Shown here one piece after another: positions 53,293-62,360 of a DNA stretch of 64,000 nt. The notes under the pieces were generated by a model that saw only the letters and a list, made by a program, of their open reading frames with translations, did not search any database and was not told the origin of the DNA. Position 1 is the stretch's first letter, and the number at the start of each line of letters is the position of its first letter. The position numbers and the translations under genes are program-made. The DNA is from Tropicibacter oceani (lineage in GTDB: Bacteria > Pseudomonadota > Alphaproteobacteria > Rhodobacterales > Rhodobacteraceae), in the NCBI RefSeq assembly GCF_029958925.1, contig NZ_CP124616.1:2232001-2296000 (forward strand), given 5' to 3'.

Positions 53293-54234
53293 ATGGGCCG
53301 AGCTTTCATTTTCCCCGGACAAGGGGCGCAAACCATCGGAATGGGCCGCGACCTGGCCGAGACCTACCCGGCGGCCAAGGCGGTCTTTGACGAGGTCGAC
53401 GAGGCGCTGGGGGAAAAGCTGTCGGCGCTGATCTGGGAGGGCGAGATCGAAGCCCTGACCCTGACCGCCAACGCGCAACCGGCGCTGATGGCGACCTCGA
53501 TGGCGGCGATGCGTGCGCTGGAATCCGAAGGCGTGAGCATCGAGGCGGCCAGCTTTGTGGCGGGCCATTCGCTGGGCGAATATTCGGCGCTGACCGCAGC
53601 CGGGGCACTGAGCGTTGCGGATGCTGCACGCCTGCTGCGCGCGCGCGGTCAGGCCATGCAGGCGGCTGTCCCCGTGGGCGAGGGCGCCATGGCGGCGATC
53701 CTTGGCCTTGATCTTGCAGCGGTGCAGGCGTTGGCCGAACAGGCCGCGCAAGGCGAAGTCTGTCAGGCCGCAAACGACAATGACCCGGCGCAGGTGGTCA
53801 TCTCGGGTGCAAAGGCCGCCGTTGAGCGGGCGACCGTCATCGCAAAGGAAGCCGGGGCCAAACGGGCGCTGCTGCTGCCCGTGAGCGCCCCGTTCCACTG
53901 CGCCCTGATGCAACCGGCTGCGGATGTCATGGCCGAAGCGCTGGCCAAGGCAACGATCCATACGCCCAAAGTGCCGGTTGTTGCCAACGTCCGTGCCGAA
54001 GCGGTCATGGATCCGGACACCATTCGCGCGCTGCTGATCGAACAGGTCACCGGCTCCGTGCGCTGGCGCGAGTCGGTGGAATGGATGGCCGCGCAGGGGG
54101 TGGACGCGTTCTGGGAAATCGGCGCGGGCAAGGCCCTGTCGGGCATGGTCCGCCGCATCCACAAACCCGCGACGGTGGGCAATGTCGGCAGCGCGGCGGA
54201 TGTCGCGGCGGCGGTGGCCAGCCTCAAGGCCTGA
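53293..54234 (+). CDS. fabD: Malonyl-CoA:ACP transacylase
   Basis: A 313-residue enzyme that loads malonyl groups onto acyl carrier protein for fatty acid synthesis. The oxyanion Gln is in FPGQGAQ (8-13), the nucleophile Ser93 in GHSLGEYSAL, and the catalytic His in VSAPFHCALMQPA. It leads the fabD-fabG-acpP cluster, the typical alphaproteobacterial order. Starts at the ATG 53293; an upstream frame lacks family similarity. Confidence 0.97.
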   Translation: MGRAFIFPGQGAQTIGMGRDLAETYPAAKAVFDEVDEALGEKLSALIWEGEIEALTLTANAQPALMATSMAAMRALESEGVSIEAASFVAGHSLGEYSALTAAGALSVADAARLLRARGQAMQAAVPVGEGAMAAILGLDLAAVQALAEQAAQGEVCQAANDNDPAQVVISGAKAAVERATVIAKEAGAKRALLLPVSAPFHCALMQPAADVMAEALAKATIHTPKVPVVANVRAEAVMDPDTIRALLIEQVTGSVRWRESVEWMAAQGVDAFWEIGAGKALSGMVRRIHKPATVGNVGSAADVAAAVASLKA

Positions 54235-54301
54235 CGCGGTTCAATATTTTCGCCTACGGTTTTTTCGCTCGGCGAGGCAGGACAAGAAAGAAGGACGGGA
54301 T

Positions 54302-55039
54302 ATGTTCGATCTGACAGGAAAATGTGCGCTGATCACCGGCGCTTCGGGTGGCATCGGCGGCGAGATCGCCAAGGTGCTGCATGGCGCGGGCGCAACCGTG
54401 GGTCTTTCCGGCACCCGGGTCGAACCGCTCGAGGCGCTGGCCGCCGAGCTGGGATCGCGCGCCCATGTGCTGCCCTGCAACCTGTCCGACGCCGAGGCGG
54501 TCAACGCCCTGCCCAAGCAGGCGGCCGAGGCGATGGGCGCGGTCGACATTCTGGTGAACAACGCCGGGATCACCCGCGACAACCTGTTCATGCGCATGTC
54601 CGAAGAGGAATGGTCCAGCGTGTTGGAGGTCAACCTGACCTCGACCTTCCGGCTGTGCAAGGGCGTGCTGCGCGGCATGATGAAGGCGCGTTGGGGCCGC
54701 ATCGTGAACATCAGCTCGATCGTGGGGGCCACCGGCAACCCGGGGCAGGGCAACTATGCCGCCGCCAAGGCCGGGATGATCGGCATGTCGAAATCGCTGG
54801 CCTACGAAGTGGCGACGCGGGGAATCACCGTGAACGCGGTCGCGCCGGGCTTTATCGAAACCGCGATGACCGACAAGCTGACCGACGATCAGAAATCGGC
54901 GATCCTGACGCAGATCCCGTCGGGCCGCATGGGCACGCCCGAGGAAATCGCCGCAGCGGTGCTGTATCTGGCCAGTCCCGAGGCGGGCTATGTGACCGGG
55001 ACCACCCTGCACGTCAACGGCGGCATGGCCATGCTGTAG
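54302..55039 (+). CDS. fabG: 3-oxoacyl-ACP reductase
   Basis: A 245-residue SDR. Cofactor motif TGASGGIGG (12-20), NNAG (86-89), catalytic Ser139, Tyr152 and Lys156 (YAAAK). The sequence GITVNAVAPGFIETAMTDKL is diagnostic of FabG. It reduces 3-oxoacyl-ACP with NADPH. AAGGA precedes ATG 54302. Located 67 bases after fabD and 208 before acpP. Confidence 0.97.
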   Translation: MFDLTGKCALITGASGGIGGEIAKVLHGAGATVGLSGTRVEPLEALAAELGSRAHVLPCNLSDAEAVNALPKQAAEAMGAVDILVNNAGITRDNLFMRMSEEEWSSVLEVNLTSTFRLCKGVLRGMMKARWGRIVNISSIVGATGNPGQGNYAAAKAGMIGMSKSLAYEVATRGITVNAVAPGFIETAMTDKLTDDQKSAILTQIPSGRMGTPEEIAAAVLYLASPEAGYVTGTTLHVNGGMAML

Positions 55040-55070
55040 AACTTGCTGCGCGGCAGCGATGACAAAGCAT

Positions 55071-55098
55071 TTGCCATCGCGCCAGCGTATGCTATAGC
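55071..55098 (+). promoter_or_regulatory. Possible promoter for acpP
   Basis: TTGCCA (55071-55076) and TATAGC (55093-55098) are 16 bases apart, 170 bases before acpP. The spacing is acceptable for a sigma-70 type promoter. A near-palindrome (GGTCGGGAA/TTCCCGGCC) is further down at 55143-55161. Confidence 0.4.
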
Positions 55099-55125
55099 GC
55101 CCCAGATTTTGGCCGAGGGGCGCAG

Positions 55126-55233
55126 ATGCGTTTAAAGGCCAGGGTCGGGAATTTCCCGGCCGAAGCCGCCCGCAAGGGCACCGGATGCCACCCCCTCGGG
55201 GCGAGGGCGAAATGGGCCAGAGAGGCTCGATAA
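55126..55233 (+). CDS. Possible 35-residue leader ORF before acpP
   Basis: An ATG at 55126 with GAGGGG five bases upstream opens a 35-codon frame (MRLKARVGNFPAEAARKG and so on), stopping at TAA 55231-55233, 14 bases before the acpP start. It is Arg/Lys/Ala-rich. Ribosome-binding site quality is good, but no family is recognised, and it may be a chance frame. If translated it could couple to or regulate acpP. Confidence 0.25.
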   Translation: MRLKARVGNFPAEAARKGTGCHPLGARAKWAREAR

Positions 55234-55247
55234 AGTGAGGAACTGAC

Positions 55248-55481
55248 ATGAGCGACATCGCAGATCGCGTTAAGAAGATTGTGGTCGAGCACCTGAGCGT
55301 GGAAGAGGACAAGGTGACGGAAAGCGCCTCGTTCATCGACGATCTGGGTGCGGACAGCCTCGACACCGTCGAGCTGGTCATGGCCTTCGAAGAAGAGTTC
55401 GGCATCGAGATCCCGGACGACGCAGCCGAAACCATCCAGACCTTCGGCGACGCGGTGAAGTTCATCACCGAAGCGCAGTAA
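55248..55481 (+). CDS. acpP: Acyl carrier protein
   Basis: A 77-residue ACP. Ser37 in [11 protein letters not shown] is the phosphopantetheine attachment site. The sequence is otherwise standard ([20 protein letters not shown], acidic helices). It carries growing acyl chains for fatty acid synthesis. Preceded by GTGAGGA and followed by a terminator. Confidence 0.99.
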   Translation: MSDIADRVKKIVVEHLSVEEDKVTESASFIDDLGADSLDTVELVMAFEEEFGIEIPDDAAETIQTFGDAVKFITEAQ

Positions 55482-55503
55482 GCGTTTTCGCCTACCGCTT
55501 TCG

Positions 55504-55536
55504 AAACGGCGTCCTTCGGGGCGCCGTTTTGCTTTT
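55504..55536 (+). terminator. Terminator after acpP
   Basis: AAACGGCG (55504-55511), inner TCC/GGG, TTCG loop, CGCCGTTT (55522-55529), then TTGCTTTT. Confidence 0.88.
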
Positions 55537-55681
55537 GCGGGATTGCGCCCTGTCGGGCTGTTGGACGGCAGGACGGCGCTTGTTCCTGCGGAACCTCGCC
55601 CCGCCCACCGTCCCGCCCACCGCCCTGCCATGGGCGTCTCGCCTCTTGCCAAGTGGGGCTGGCTGGCACAATCATCATGGC

Positions 55682-56278
55682 ATGACACAGATCACACGCT
55701 CCGAGCTGGCCGTAGCAGGGTTTACCGCCCTCTATGTCGCGGCCTTTTCAATCTATTTCCTGGCCATCGGCAATTACGAGTTCATCGTCTACATCGTGAC
55801 GATGCTGGTGCTGATCGCTTTGGTCGGGTTTTCCCTGCGCAAGGCCGAGTATCCACCCGCCATGTTGTGGGCGCTGTCGCTGTGGGGGCTTGCGCATATG
55901 GCGGGGGGCGGTGTGCCGGTCGATGGGTCGGTGCTGTACAACCTGCGCCTTGTGCCGCTGGTGGAAAATGAAAACCTGTTCATCCTGAAGTATGACCAGG
56001 TGGTGCATGCCTATGGCTTTGGCATTTCCGCCTGGCTGCTGCATCACCTGCTGCTGCGGCATTTCCCGGACACCCGGGGCAGTTGGACTGTTTACGTCTT
56101 TCCGGTGCTGGCGGCGATGGGGCTGGGGGCGACCAACGAGATCATCGAATTCACCGCCGTTCTGATGGTGCCCGATACCAATGTGGGCGGCTATTACAAC
56201 ACCGCGCTGGATCTTGTGTTCAACGCCGCCGGTGCGGTGATTGCCATGATCGCGGTCGCCGCGCTGTCGCGCGACTGA
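55682..56278 (+). CDS. DUF2238/YjdF-like membrane protein
   Basis: A 198-residue membrane protein with five or six helices. The pattern NLFILKYDQVVHAYGFGISA and GATNEIIEFTAVL, with conserved His and Glu residues within membrane segments, matches the YjdF (DUF2238) family, whose function is unknown. Start at ATG 55682. It is a single gene. Confidence 0.75.
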   Translation: MTQITRSELAVAGFTALYVAAFSIYFLAIGNYEFIVYIVTMLVLIALVGFSLRKAEYPPAMLWALSLWGLAHMAGGGVPVDGSVLYNLRLVPLVENENLFILKYDQVVHAYGFGISAWLLHHLLLRHFPDTRGSWTVYVFPVLAAMGLGATNEIIEFTAVLMVPDTNVGGYYNTALDLVFNAAGAVIAMIAVAALSRD

Positions 56279-56356
56279 CCCATGACGCGCAACGAAAAGG
56301 GCGCCCCGATGGGGGCGCCCCTGGTCCTGTTGGGCCGTTGCTGGCGCCAACGGCGA

Positions 56357-57361
56357 TCAGCCGTCGAAATCGACCTCTTCGACCAAGCGCAGCGCTGCCT
56401 CTTGCAGGCTGGCGAGGGTCATCAGGTTGGTGTCGTCTGCGGTGAAGCTGCCCCAGCTTTTCACCAACTCATCAGGTTCCGAACCCGGCGCGATGGGGTA
56501 TTCGTAGTTTGCCTTGGCATAGACTTGCTGCGCCGTCGGGGTGGTCAGGAATTCCATCATCTTCAGCGCGTTGTCACGGTTGGGCGCCGAGGCGGTCATC
56601 GCCACGCCCGAGATGTTCACATGCGTTCCCGACCCTTCGAAAACCGGGAACAGCACGTTGACCGAATTGGCCCATTCCGTCTGTTCGGGGTCTTCCAGCA
56701 TCTGGCCCATGTAATAGGTGTTGCCCAGGCTGATGTCGCATTCGCCGGACCAGATCGCCTTGACCTGAGCGCGGTCGTTGCCCTGCGGTTTGCGCGCGAG
56801 GTTGGATTTGACCCCTTCGAGCCAGGCCCTGGTGTCGTCTTCGCCGTGGTGGTGCAGCATCGCCGCGACCAGCGCCACGGTATAGGGGTGGGTGCCGGAC
56901 CGGGTGCAGATGCGGCCCTTCCACTTGGGGTCGGCAAGGTCTTCGTAGGTGGTCACCTCGTCGGGGGCGACGCGGTCCTTGGAGGCATAGACAATGCGCG
57001 CGCGGGTGGTCAGGCCCCACCAGTGGCCATCGGGGTCGTGATAGGCGGCCGGCACATTGCTGCGCAGGGTTTCGCTGTCCACCGGCTGGGTCACACCGGC
57101 CTGCACGGCCTCGGCCAGGCGGGCAACATCGACGGTAAAGATCAGGTCGGCGGGCGACCGGCTGCCTTCGGCCTTGAGCCGTTCGACCATGCCCTTTTCC
57201 AGGAAGGCGACGTTGACCTTGATGCCGGTTGCCTCGGTAAAGGCGTCGGTCAGCGGCTCCAGCAGTTCGGGCTGGCGATAGGAATACAGGTTGACCTCTT
57301 GCGCCAGGGCCGGGGCGGCAATGGCAAGGGTGGCAAGCGCGGTCGTCAGACGCAGGAACAT
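56357..57361 (-). CDS. Periplasmic Fe(3+)-binding protein (FbpA/FutA-like)
   Basis: A 334-residue substrate-binding protein with a signal peptide (cleavage after ALA, residue 20). EVNLYSYRQPELLEPLTDAF at the N-terminus and GNTYYMGQML with the paired iron-binding Tyr are typical of ferric iron ABC transporters. It would deliver iron to an inner-membrane permease, but no permease or ATPase gene is adjacent in this window. A TGAC-N12-GTCA symmetry at 57408-57427 lies upstream and might be an iron-responsive site. Confidence 0.92.
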   Translation of the reverse strand: MFLRLTTALATLAIAAPALAQEVNLYSYRQPELLEPLTDAFTEATGIKVNVAFLEKGMVERLKAEGSRSPADLIFTVDVARLAEAVQAGVTQPVDSETLRSNVPAAYHDPDGHWWGLTTRARIVYASKDRVAPDEVTTYEDLADPKWKGRICTRSGTHPYTVALVAAMLHHHGEDDTRAWLEGVKSNLARKPQGNDRAQVKAIWSGECDISLGNTYYMGQMLEDPEQTEWANSVNVLFPVFEGSGTHVNISGVAMTASAPNRDNALKMMEFLTTPTAQQVYAKANYEYPIAPGSEPDELVKSWGSFTADDTNLMTLASLQEAALRLVEEVDFDG

Positions 57362-57407
57362 GAAAGTCTCCGTTGGCTTTGTGGTTCTAAACTGGGGTTC
57401 TTAAACC

Positions 57408-57427
57408 TGACTAAAATGATCGGGTCA
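57408..57427. promoter_or_regulatory. Possible iron-responsive operator
   Basis: TGAC (57408-57411) and GTCA (57424-57427) with 12 bases between, about 47 bases before the iron-binding protein start. Rhodobacterales use IscR and Irr motifs for iron control, but I cannot match this one confidently. Confidence 0.25.
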
Positions 57428-57444
57428 ATACCTGAGTGAAGCGT

Positions 57445-58260
57445 TCAGGTTTTTCCCGGCGCTTTTTCCGCCAGCTTGGCGGCATCCCACAGCGCGTCCA
57501 TTTCTGCCAGATCGCTGTCCTCGGGGCGCTTGCCCTGCTGGGCCAGCGCGGCTTCGATCGACCGGAACCGGCGGGTGAACTTGGCGTTGGCGGCGCGCAA
57601 GGCCTCTTCGGGGTCGATGTCCAGATGGCGGGCGAGGTTGGCCATGACGAACAGCAGATCGCCGAATTCCTCGTGTTGGTGGTCGGGGCTGGTGGCTTCG
57701 CGCAGCTCCTGCGCCTCTTCGACGATCTTGTCGATCACCTGGTCGGTGGAGGGCCAGTCAAAGCCGACCCGCGCGGCGCGCTTTTGCAGTTTGACCGCGC
57801 GCATCAGGGCGGGCAGCCCCATGGCGACATCGTCCAGCACGCCGCCGCGCGCGCGGGCGGCGCGTTCCTGAGCCTTGATCGCCTCCCAATCCTGGGTCTG
57901 CTGCTCGGCGCTTTTGTCACGCGATTCGTCGCCGAAGACATGCGGATGGCGGGCGACCATCTTGTCGCTCATGGTGTCGGCCACCTGGTCAAAGGTGAAC
58001 AGCCCACGTTCCGACGCGATCTGCGCGTGAAAGACCGACTGGAACAGCAGGTCGCCCAATTCGCCTTTCAGCTCGTCCCAGGCCTCGCGCTCGATGGCGT
58101 CGGCGACCTCGTAGGCCTCTTCGATGGTATAGGGGGCGATGGTCGCAAAGGTCTGTTCCAGATCCCAGGGACAGCCGGTTTCCGGGTCGCGCAGCCGCCG
58201 CATGATTTCGACAAGGCGCGGCATGCCGCCGTTCGGGTCGTGGATCAGATCGTCGCTCAT
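57445..58260 (-). CDS. mazG: Nucleoside triphosphate pyrophosphohydrolase
   Basis: A 271-residue MazG with two tandem NTP-PPase domains. The first contains GCPWDLEQTFATIAPYTIEEAYEV and the EEAYE/GELGDLL metal motif; the second has KIVEEAQELREA and EEFGDLLF. It hydrolyses NTPs to NMP and diphosphate and helps limit aberrant nucleotides or alarmone signals. ATG 58260 gives the usual length; the open frame extends upstream. Divergent from the M20 pair across 63 bases. Confidence 0.95.
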   Translation of the reverse strand: MSDDLIHDPNGGMPRLVEIMRRLRDPETGCPWDLEQTFATIAPYTIEEAYEVADAIEREAWDELKGELGDLLFQSVFHAQIASERGLFTFDQVADTMSDKMVARHPHVFGDESRDKSAEQQTQDWEAIKAQERAARARGGVLDDVAMGLPALMRAVKLQKRAARVGFDWPSTDQVIDKIVEEAQELREATSPDHQHEEFGDLLFVMANLARHLDIDPEEALRAANAKFTRRFRSIEAALAQQGKRPEDSDLAEMDALWDAAKLAEKAPGKT

Positions 58261-58323
58261 TGCATTTGCCTTTGGTTTCGCGTCAGGTCCTTTGGTGCGG
58301 GATTGATGACAAGGAGTCCAGAG

Positions 58324-59481
58324 ATGGCGGTGGTGAACAGGATTGCGGGATTTGCCGATGAAATGACGGGCTGGCGGCGGCATCTGCACATGCATCCCGA
58401 ACTGTCGTTGGAGTGCTTTGAGACGGCGGCATTTGTTGTGGAGCAATTGCGCGAATTCGGCGTTGACGAGATCCACGAAGGCATCGCGACCAGCGGCGTC
58501 GTCGGGGTGATCCATGGCAAGGGACCGGGGCCGGTGACGGGGCTGCGCGCCGACATGGACGCCCTTCCGATGGACGAGGCGACGGGGGCGCAATGGGCCA
58601 GCACGGTGCCGGGGCGGATGCACGCCTGCGGCCATGACGGGCACACTTCGATGCTATTGGGCGCAGCGAAATACCTGTGCGAGACGCGCAATTTCAAAGG
58701 CAGCGTGGTGCTGATCTTTCAACCGGCCGAAGAAACCATCGGCGGCGGGCGGATCATGGTCGAAGAGGGGATCATGGAGCGGTTCGGCGTGCAGGAGGTC
58801 TATGCCCTGCATACCGATCCTTTTGGCGAGCTGGGCGAATTCCGCACCACCCCGGGGCCGATCATGGCCGCCGTCGATGATTTCGAGATCACCGTGATGG
58901 GCAAGGGCGGGCACGCCGCCTATCCGCATGATTGCCGCGATCCGATGCCCTGCGCCTTTGCCATCGGACAGGCGCTGCAGGCGCTGGTCGCGCGCGAGAT
59001 TGATCCGCTGGGCTCGCTGGTGATTTCGCTGACCATGATGCACGGCGGCACGGCCTTCAACATCATCCCCGAAGAGGTGGTACTGGGCGGTACGGTACGC
59101 AGCCTTGACCCAAATGTGCGCGATCTGGCCGAGGCGCGGATTGCCGCCATCGTCGCGGGGCAGGCGGCCAGTTACGGGGTTCAGGCGGCGCTGGATTACC
59201 GGCGCAACTATCCGCCCACGGTGAACCACGCCGCGCAGACGGAATTCGCCGTATCTGTCGCGCGCGAGGTGTCGCCGCTGGTGGTGGACAATCTGCCGCC
59301 CGAGATGGGAGCCGAGGATTTTTCCTATATGCTGAACGCGCGGCCGGGGTGTTTCTTGTTCTTGGGGCAGGGCAAGGGACCGTCGGTGCACCACAACGAG
59401 TTTGATTTCAACGATGCGGCGGCGCCCATCGGGGCGAGTTTCTTTGCGCGTCTGATCGAACGGCGGCACGGGACGGGGTGA
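58324..59481 (+). CDS. M20 amidohydrolase (HipO-like), paralogue 1
   Basis: A 385-residue zinc hydrolase of the M20/Acy1 family, which removes acyl groups from amino acids (hippurate, N-acetyl and similar amides). The metal residues are in RADMDALPM (Asp), ACGHDGHTSMLLGAAKY (Cys, His), FQPAEE (Glu-Glu) and EFDFND-like ending. The start at ATG 58324 has AGGAG seven bases upstream. It is followed 97 bases later by a close paralogue. An N-terminus MAVVNRIAGFADEM is shared with it. Confidence 0.93.
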   Translation: MAVVNRIAGFADEMTGWRRHLHMHPELSLECFETAAFVVEQLREFGVDEIHEGIATSGVVGVIHGKGPGPVTGLRADMDALPMDEATGAQWASTVPGRMHACGHDGHTSMLLGAAKYLCETRNFKGSVVLIFQPAEETIGGGRIMVEEGIMERFGVQEVYALHTDPFGELGEFRTTPGPIMAAVDDFEITVMGKGGHAAYPHDCRDPMPCAFAIGQALQALVAREIDPLGSLVISLTMMHGGTAFNIIPEEVVLGGTVRSLDPNVRDLAEARIAAIVAGQAASYGVQAALDYRRNYPPTVNHAAQTEFAVSVAREVSPLVVDNLPPEMGAEDFSYMLNARPGCFLFLGQGKGPSVHHNEFDFNDAAAPIGASFFARLIERRHGTG

Positions 59482-59578
59482 CGCGCGTTCCTGGCGGAAC
59501 GACGCCCCACCCACCGTCCCGCAGCGCCTTTCCTTTTGACGGCAAGGCGTGCAGGCTGGCGCAAAAAGGAGCACCGAC

Positions 59579-60739
59579 TTGCCCGTACTCAATTCCATCG
59601 CCGACATGGCGGACGACATGAAAACCTGGCGCCGCTATCTGCACCAGCACCCTGAACTGGGGCTGGAGTGCCATGAGACCGCGAAATTCGTGGTCGAGCG
59701 GCTGAAGGGCTTTGGCATCACGGATATTCACACCGGGATTGCGACCAGCGGCGTGGTGGCGGTGATCGAAGGGCGCGGGCCGGGGCGCACCATCGGGCTG
59801 CGCGCCGATATGGACGCCCTGCCGATGGAGGATCTGTCGGGGACCGATCATGCCTCGACCGTGCCGGGGGTGGCGCATACCTGCGGCCATGACGGGCATA
59901 CGACGATGCTGCTGGGGGCGGCGAAATATCTGGCCGAGACGCGCAATTTTGCGGGCCGGGTCGCGCTGATCTTTCAGCCCGCCGAAGAGGGTGAAGGCGG
60001 CGGGCGTATCATGGTCGAAGAGGGCATGATGGAGCGCTTCGGTATCGACGAGGTTTATGGCATCCACAACATGCCGGGCGGCGAGGTGGGGCATATGCAC
60101 ACCGGTCCGGGGCCGTTGATGGCCGGGGTCGATACGTTTTACATCGACGTGCAGGGCGTCGGCGGGCATGGCGCGATGCCCTATCAGGCCAAGGACCCGG
60201 TGATGGCGGCCGTGGCGATTGTGCAGGCGCTGCAGACCATCGTCAGCCGCAACATCAACGCGCTGGACGCACTGGTGATCACGGTCACGCAGATCCACGC
60301 GGATGGCGGCACCAACATCATTCCCGACACCGCGAGGATCGTCGGCACCCTGCGTTATTTCGACAAGGAGGTGCAGGCGCTGGCGCGGGCCCGCATGGCC
60401 GAGATCGTCGAATTCCAGCCACGCGCCTTTGGTCAAAGCGCCACGCTGCGCTATGAGGAAGGCTATCCGCCGACGATCAACCACGCCGATCAGGCCGCCT
60501 TTGCCGCGCAGGTCGCGCGCGAGGTGGTGGGGGCCGGCAAGGTCGAGGACAATTGCCAGCCGATCATGGCGGCTGAGGATTTCGCCTATATGCTTGAGGC
60601 GCGGCCTGGGGCCTATCTATTCCTGGGGCAGGGCGACACGCCGGTCTGCCATCATCCCAGGTATGATTTCAACGATGACATTGCCCCGGTCGGCGCGTCC
60701 TTCTTTGCCACGCTTGTGGAACGCGCGCTGCCTTTGTAA
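59579..60739 (+). CDS. M20 amidohydrolase (HipO-like), paralogue 2 (TTG start)
   Basis: A 386-residue paralogue of the preceding gene, with the same metal motifs (CGHDGHTTMLLGAAKY, FQPAEE, ADMDALPM). The best start is TTG at 59579: AAAGGAG is eight bases upstream and the protein then begins PVLNSIADMADDM, matching paralogue 1 (AVVNRIAGFADEM). A frame from 59549 adds ten residues without similarity. The two enzymes probably differ in acyl or amino acid preference. Agmatinase follows 85 bases later. Confidence 0.92.
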   Translation: MPVLNSIADMADDMKTWRRYLHQHPELGLECHETAKFVVERLKGFGITDIHTGIATSGVVAVIEGRGPGRTIGLRADMDALPMEDLSGTDHASTVPGVAHTCGHDGHTTMLLGAAKYLAETRNFAGRVALIFQPAEEGEGGGRIMVEEGMMERFGIDEVYGIHNMPGGEVGHMHTGPGPLMAGVDTFYIDVQGVGGHGAMPYQAKDPVMAAVAIVQALQTIVSRNINALDALVITVTQIHADGGTNIIPDTARIVGTLRYFDKEVQALARARMAEIVEFQPRAFGQSATLRYEEGYPPTINHADQAAFAAQVAREVVGAGKVEDNCQPIMAAEDFAYMLEARPGAYLFLGQGDTPVCHHPRYDFNDDIAPVGASFFATLVERALPL

Positions 60740-60824
60740 AGGCTTTTCAAAACCGGTTCCGGGTGGCGGCGTCCCTTTTCGGCGTCGCCCACCCGCCCAC
60801 CCCGACACCGCAAAGGGACGCCCC

Positions 60825-61784
60825 ATGGCCTTGGAAGACGCAAAAAAACAGATCGATCACGCCTTTACCCGCGAAGACCTGAAGGGCCCGTCCTTTGAAA
60901 ACGTCTTTGCCGGTGCGCCGTCGTTCCTGCGCCGCCGCTATACCAAGGACCTGAGCGGTGCCGATATTGCCGTGACCGGCCTGCCGTTCGACCAGGCGGT
61001 CACCAACCGCCCCGGCACGCGTCTGGGACCGCGCGCAATCCGCGAGGCGTCGCTTTTGCAGCCCTGCGATGCGCCTTATGGCTGGGGCTATGACGTGCTG
61101 AGCGACTTTGCCATCGCCGACTATGGCGATATGGCCTTTGACTATGCCATGCCCTCCGAAGTGCCCGCCAAAATCGAGGCCCATGTCGGCGGCATCCTGG
61201 CGACGGATACCGCCTGCATCGCGCTGGGCGGTGATCATTCGGTGACGCTGGGCTGTCTGCGCGCCCATGCCAAGGTGCATGGTCCGCTGTCGGTGATCCA
61301 GTTCGATGCCCATACCGATACCTGGGCCGATGATGATGCGGCCCGCGTCGATCACGGCACCTTCATGTACAAGGCGGTGAAAGAGGGGCTGGTCGTGCCC
61401 GAACGCTCGGTCCAGATCGGGATTCGCACCGACAACCCGGACCCCATCGGGTTCAACATCCTGGACGCGCGCGCCGTCCATGCCAAGGGCCTCGAGGAGA
61501 TCGCCGCACAGGCGCGCGAGATCGTCGGCAGCAACCCCTGTTACCTGACCTTCGACATCGACGCGCTGGACCCGGCCTTTGCCCCGGGCACCGGCACGCC
61601 GGTCTGGGGCGGGATGAGCAGCGCCCAGGCGGCCATGATCCTGCGCGCCCTGGCCGGCATCAACCTGACCGGCGGCGATGTGGTCGAGGTGTCCCCGCCG
61701 TTCGACCACATGGCCATCACCGCCATCGCGGGGGCCCATGTGGCCACGGAATTGCTGTGCCTTTGGGGGTGGACACGGCGGTAA
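60825..61784 (+). CDS. speB: Agmatinase (ureohydrolase family)
   Basis: A 319-residue binuclear manganese ureohydrolase. Metal motifs are GGDHSVT (about residue 137), DAHTDTW (about 162) and DIDALDPAFAPGTGTP (about 245). SpeB-type enzymes split agmatine to putrescine and urea; guanidinobutyrase or related activity is possible. Located downstream of the M20 pair, suggesting a nitrogen scavenging group. ATG 60825 is supported by AAAGGGA at 60812-60818. Confidence 0.9.
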   Translation: MALEDAKKQIDHAFTREDLKGPSFENVFAGAPSFLRRRYTKDLSGADIAVTGLPFDQAVTNRPGTRLGPRAIREASLLQPCDAPYGWGYDVLSDFAIADYGDMAFDYAMPSEVPAKIEAHVGGILATDTACIALGGDHSVTLGCLRAHAKVHGPLSVIQFDAHTDTWADDDAARVDHGTFMYKAVKEGLVVPERSVQIGIRTDNPDPIGFNILDARAVHAKGLEEIAAQAREIVGSNPCYLTFDIDALDPAFAPGTGTPVWGGMSSAQAAMILRALAGINLTGGDVVEVSPPFDHMAITAIAGAHVATELLCLWGWTRR

Positions 61785-61862
61785 CCCGCCGCCATCCACA
61801 GGCCCATCGGCAAGTTTGTGTCAATTCTCTGCGAGCCCCTTTCAGAATCGTCTGTGGCCGTG

Positions 61863-61883
61863 TCATCCCCTGCGCGGGGATGA
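61863..61883 (+). terminator. Hairpin after speB
   Basis: TCATCCCC (61863-61870) pairs with GGGGATGA (61876-61883) around TGCGC, 78 bases past the speB stop. There is no U tract, so it may be a processing or stability hairpin instead. Confidence 0.4.
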
Positions 61884-61915
61884 GACCACATACATTCGGA
61901 GCCCGTTCGTTGCGC

Positions 61916-62329
61916 ATGATCTTCCTGACGATCCTCTTTGTGGCTATCGGCCTGCTGGCCTGGATACGCCTGGCCCCGTCGGACCCGGCAGTCTGGCACG
62001 TGGACCCCATGGTGACCGCCGATCAGGACCTGGCTGGCGGTGTGCGCCGCCGCATCCCCGCGACCGAAGGCGCGTTTGAACAGCTGAACGGCATCATCCT
62101 GGCCACGCCGCGCACCGATGTGCTGGCCGGAACCCCAGCCGAAGGGCGCGTGACCTATGTGACGCGCAGCCAGTGGATGGGCTTTCCCGATTACACCACC
62201 GTCCAGCAGAACGATGGCCAGCTTGAAATCTGGGGGCGTCTGCGCTTTGGCACCACTGACATGGGCGTGAACCGCGCGCGGGTCGATGGCTGGCTGGAGC
62301 AGTTGCGCGCCGCGCAGGCAGAGGGTTGA
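61916..62329 (+). CDS. DUF1499 family protein
   Basis: A 137-residue protein with one N-terminal membrane helix ([17 protein letters not shown]) and a periplasmic DUF1499-like domain including [19 protein letters not shown] and [21 protein letters not shown]. The family is widespread in alphaproteobacteria and unknown in function. ATG 61916 is preferred; an in-frame TTG is six bases before. Followed by prfA after 31 bases. Confidence 0.82.
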   Translation: MIFLTILFVAIGLLAWIRLAPSDPAVWHVDPMVTADQDLAGGVRRRIPATEGAFEQLNGIILATPRTDVLAGTPAEGRVTYVTRSQWMGFPDYTTVQQNDGQLEIWGRLRFGTTDMGVNRARVDGWLEQLRAAQAEG

Positions 62330-62360
62330 CCGCCCGCGCTTTCATGGGCAAGTGAAGCGC

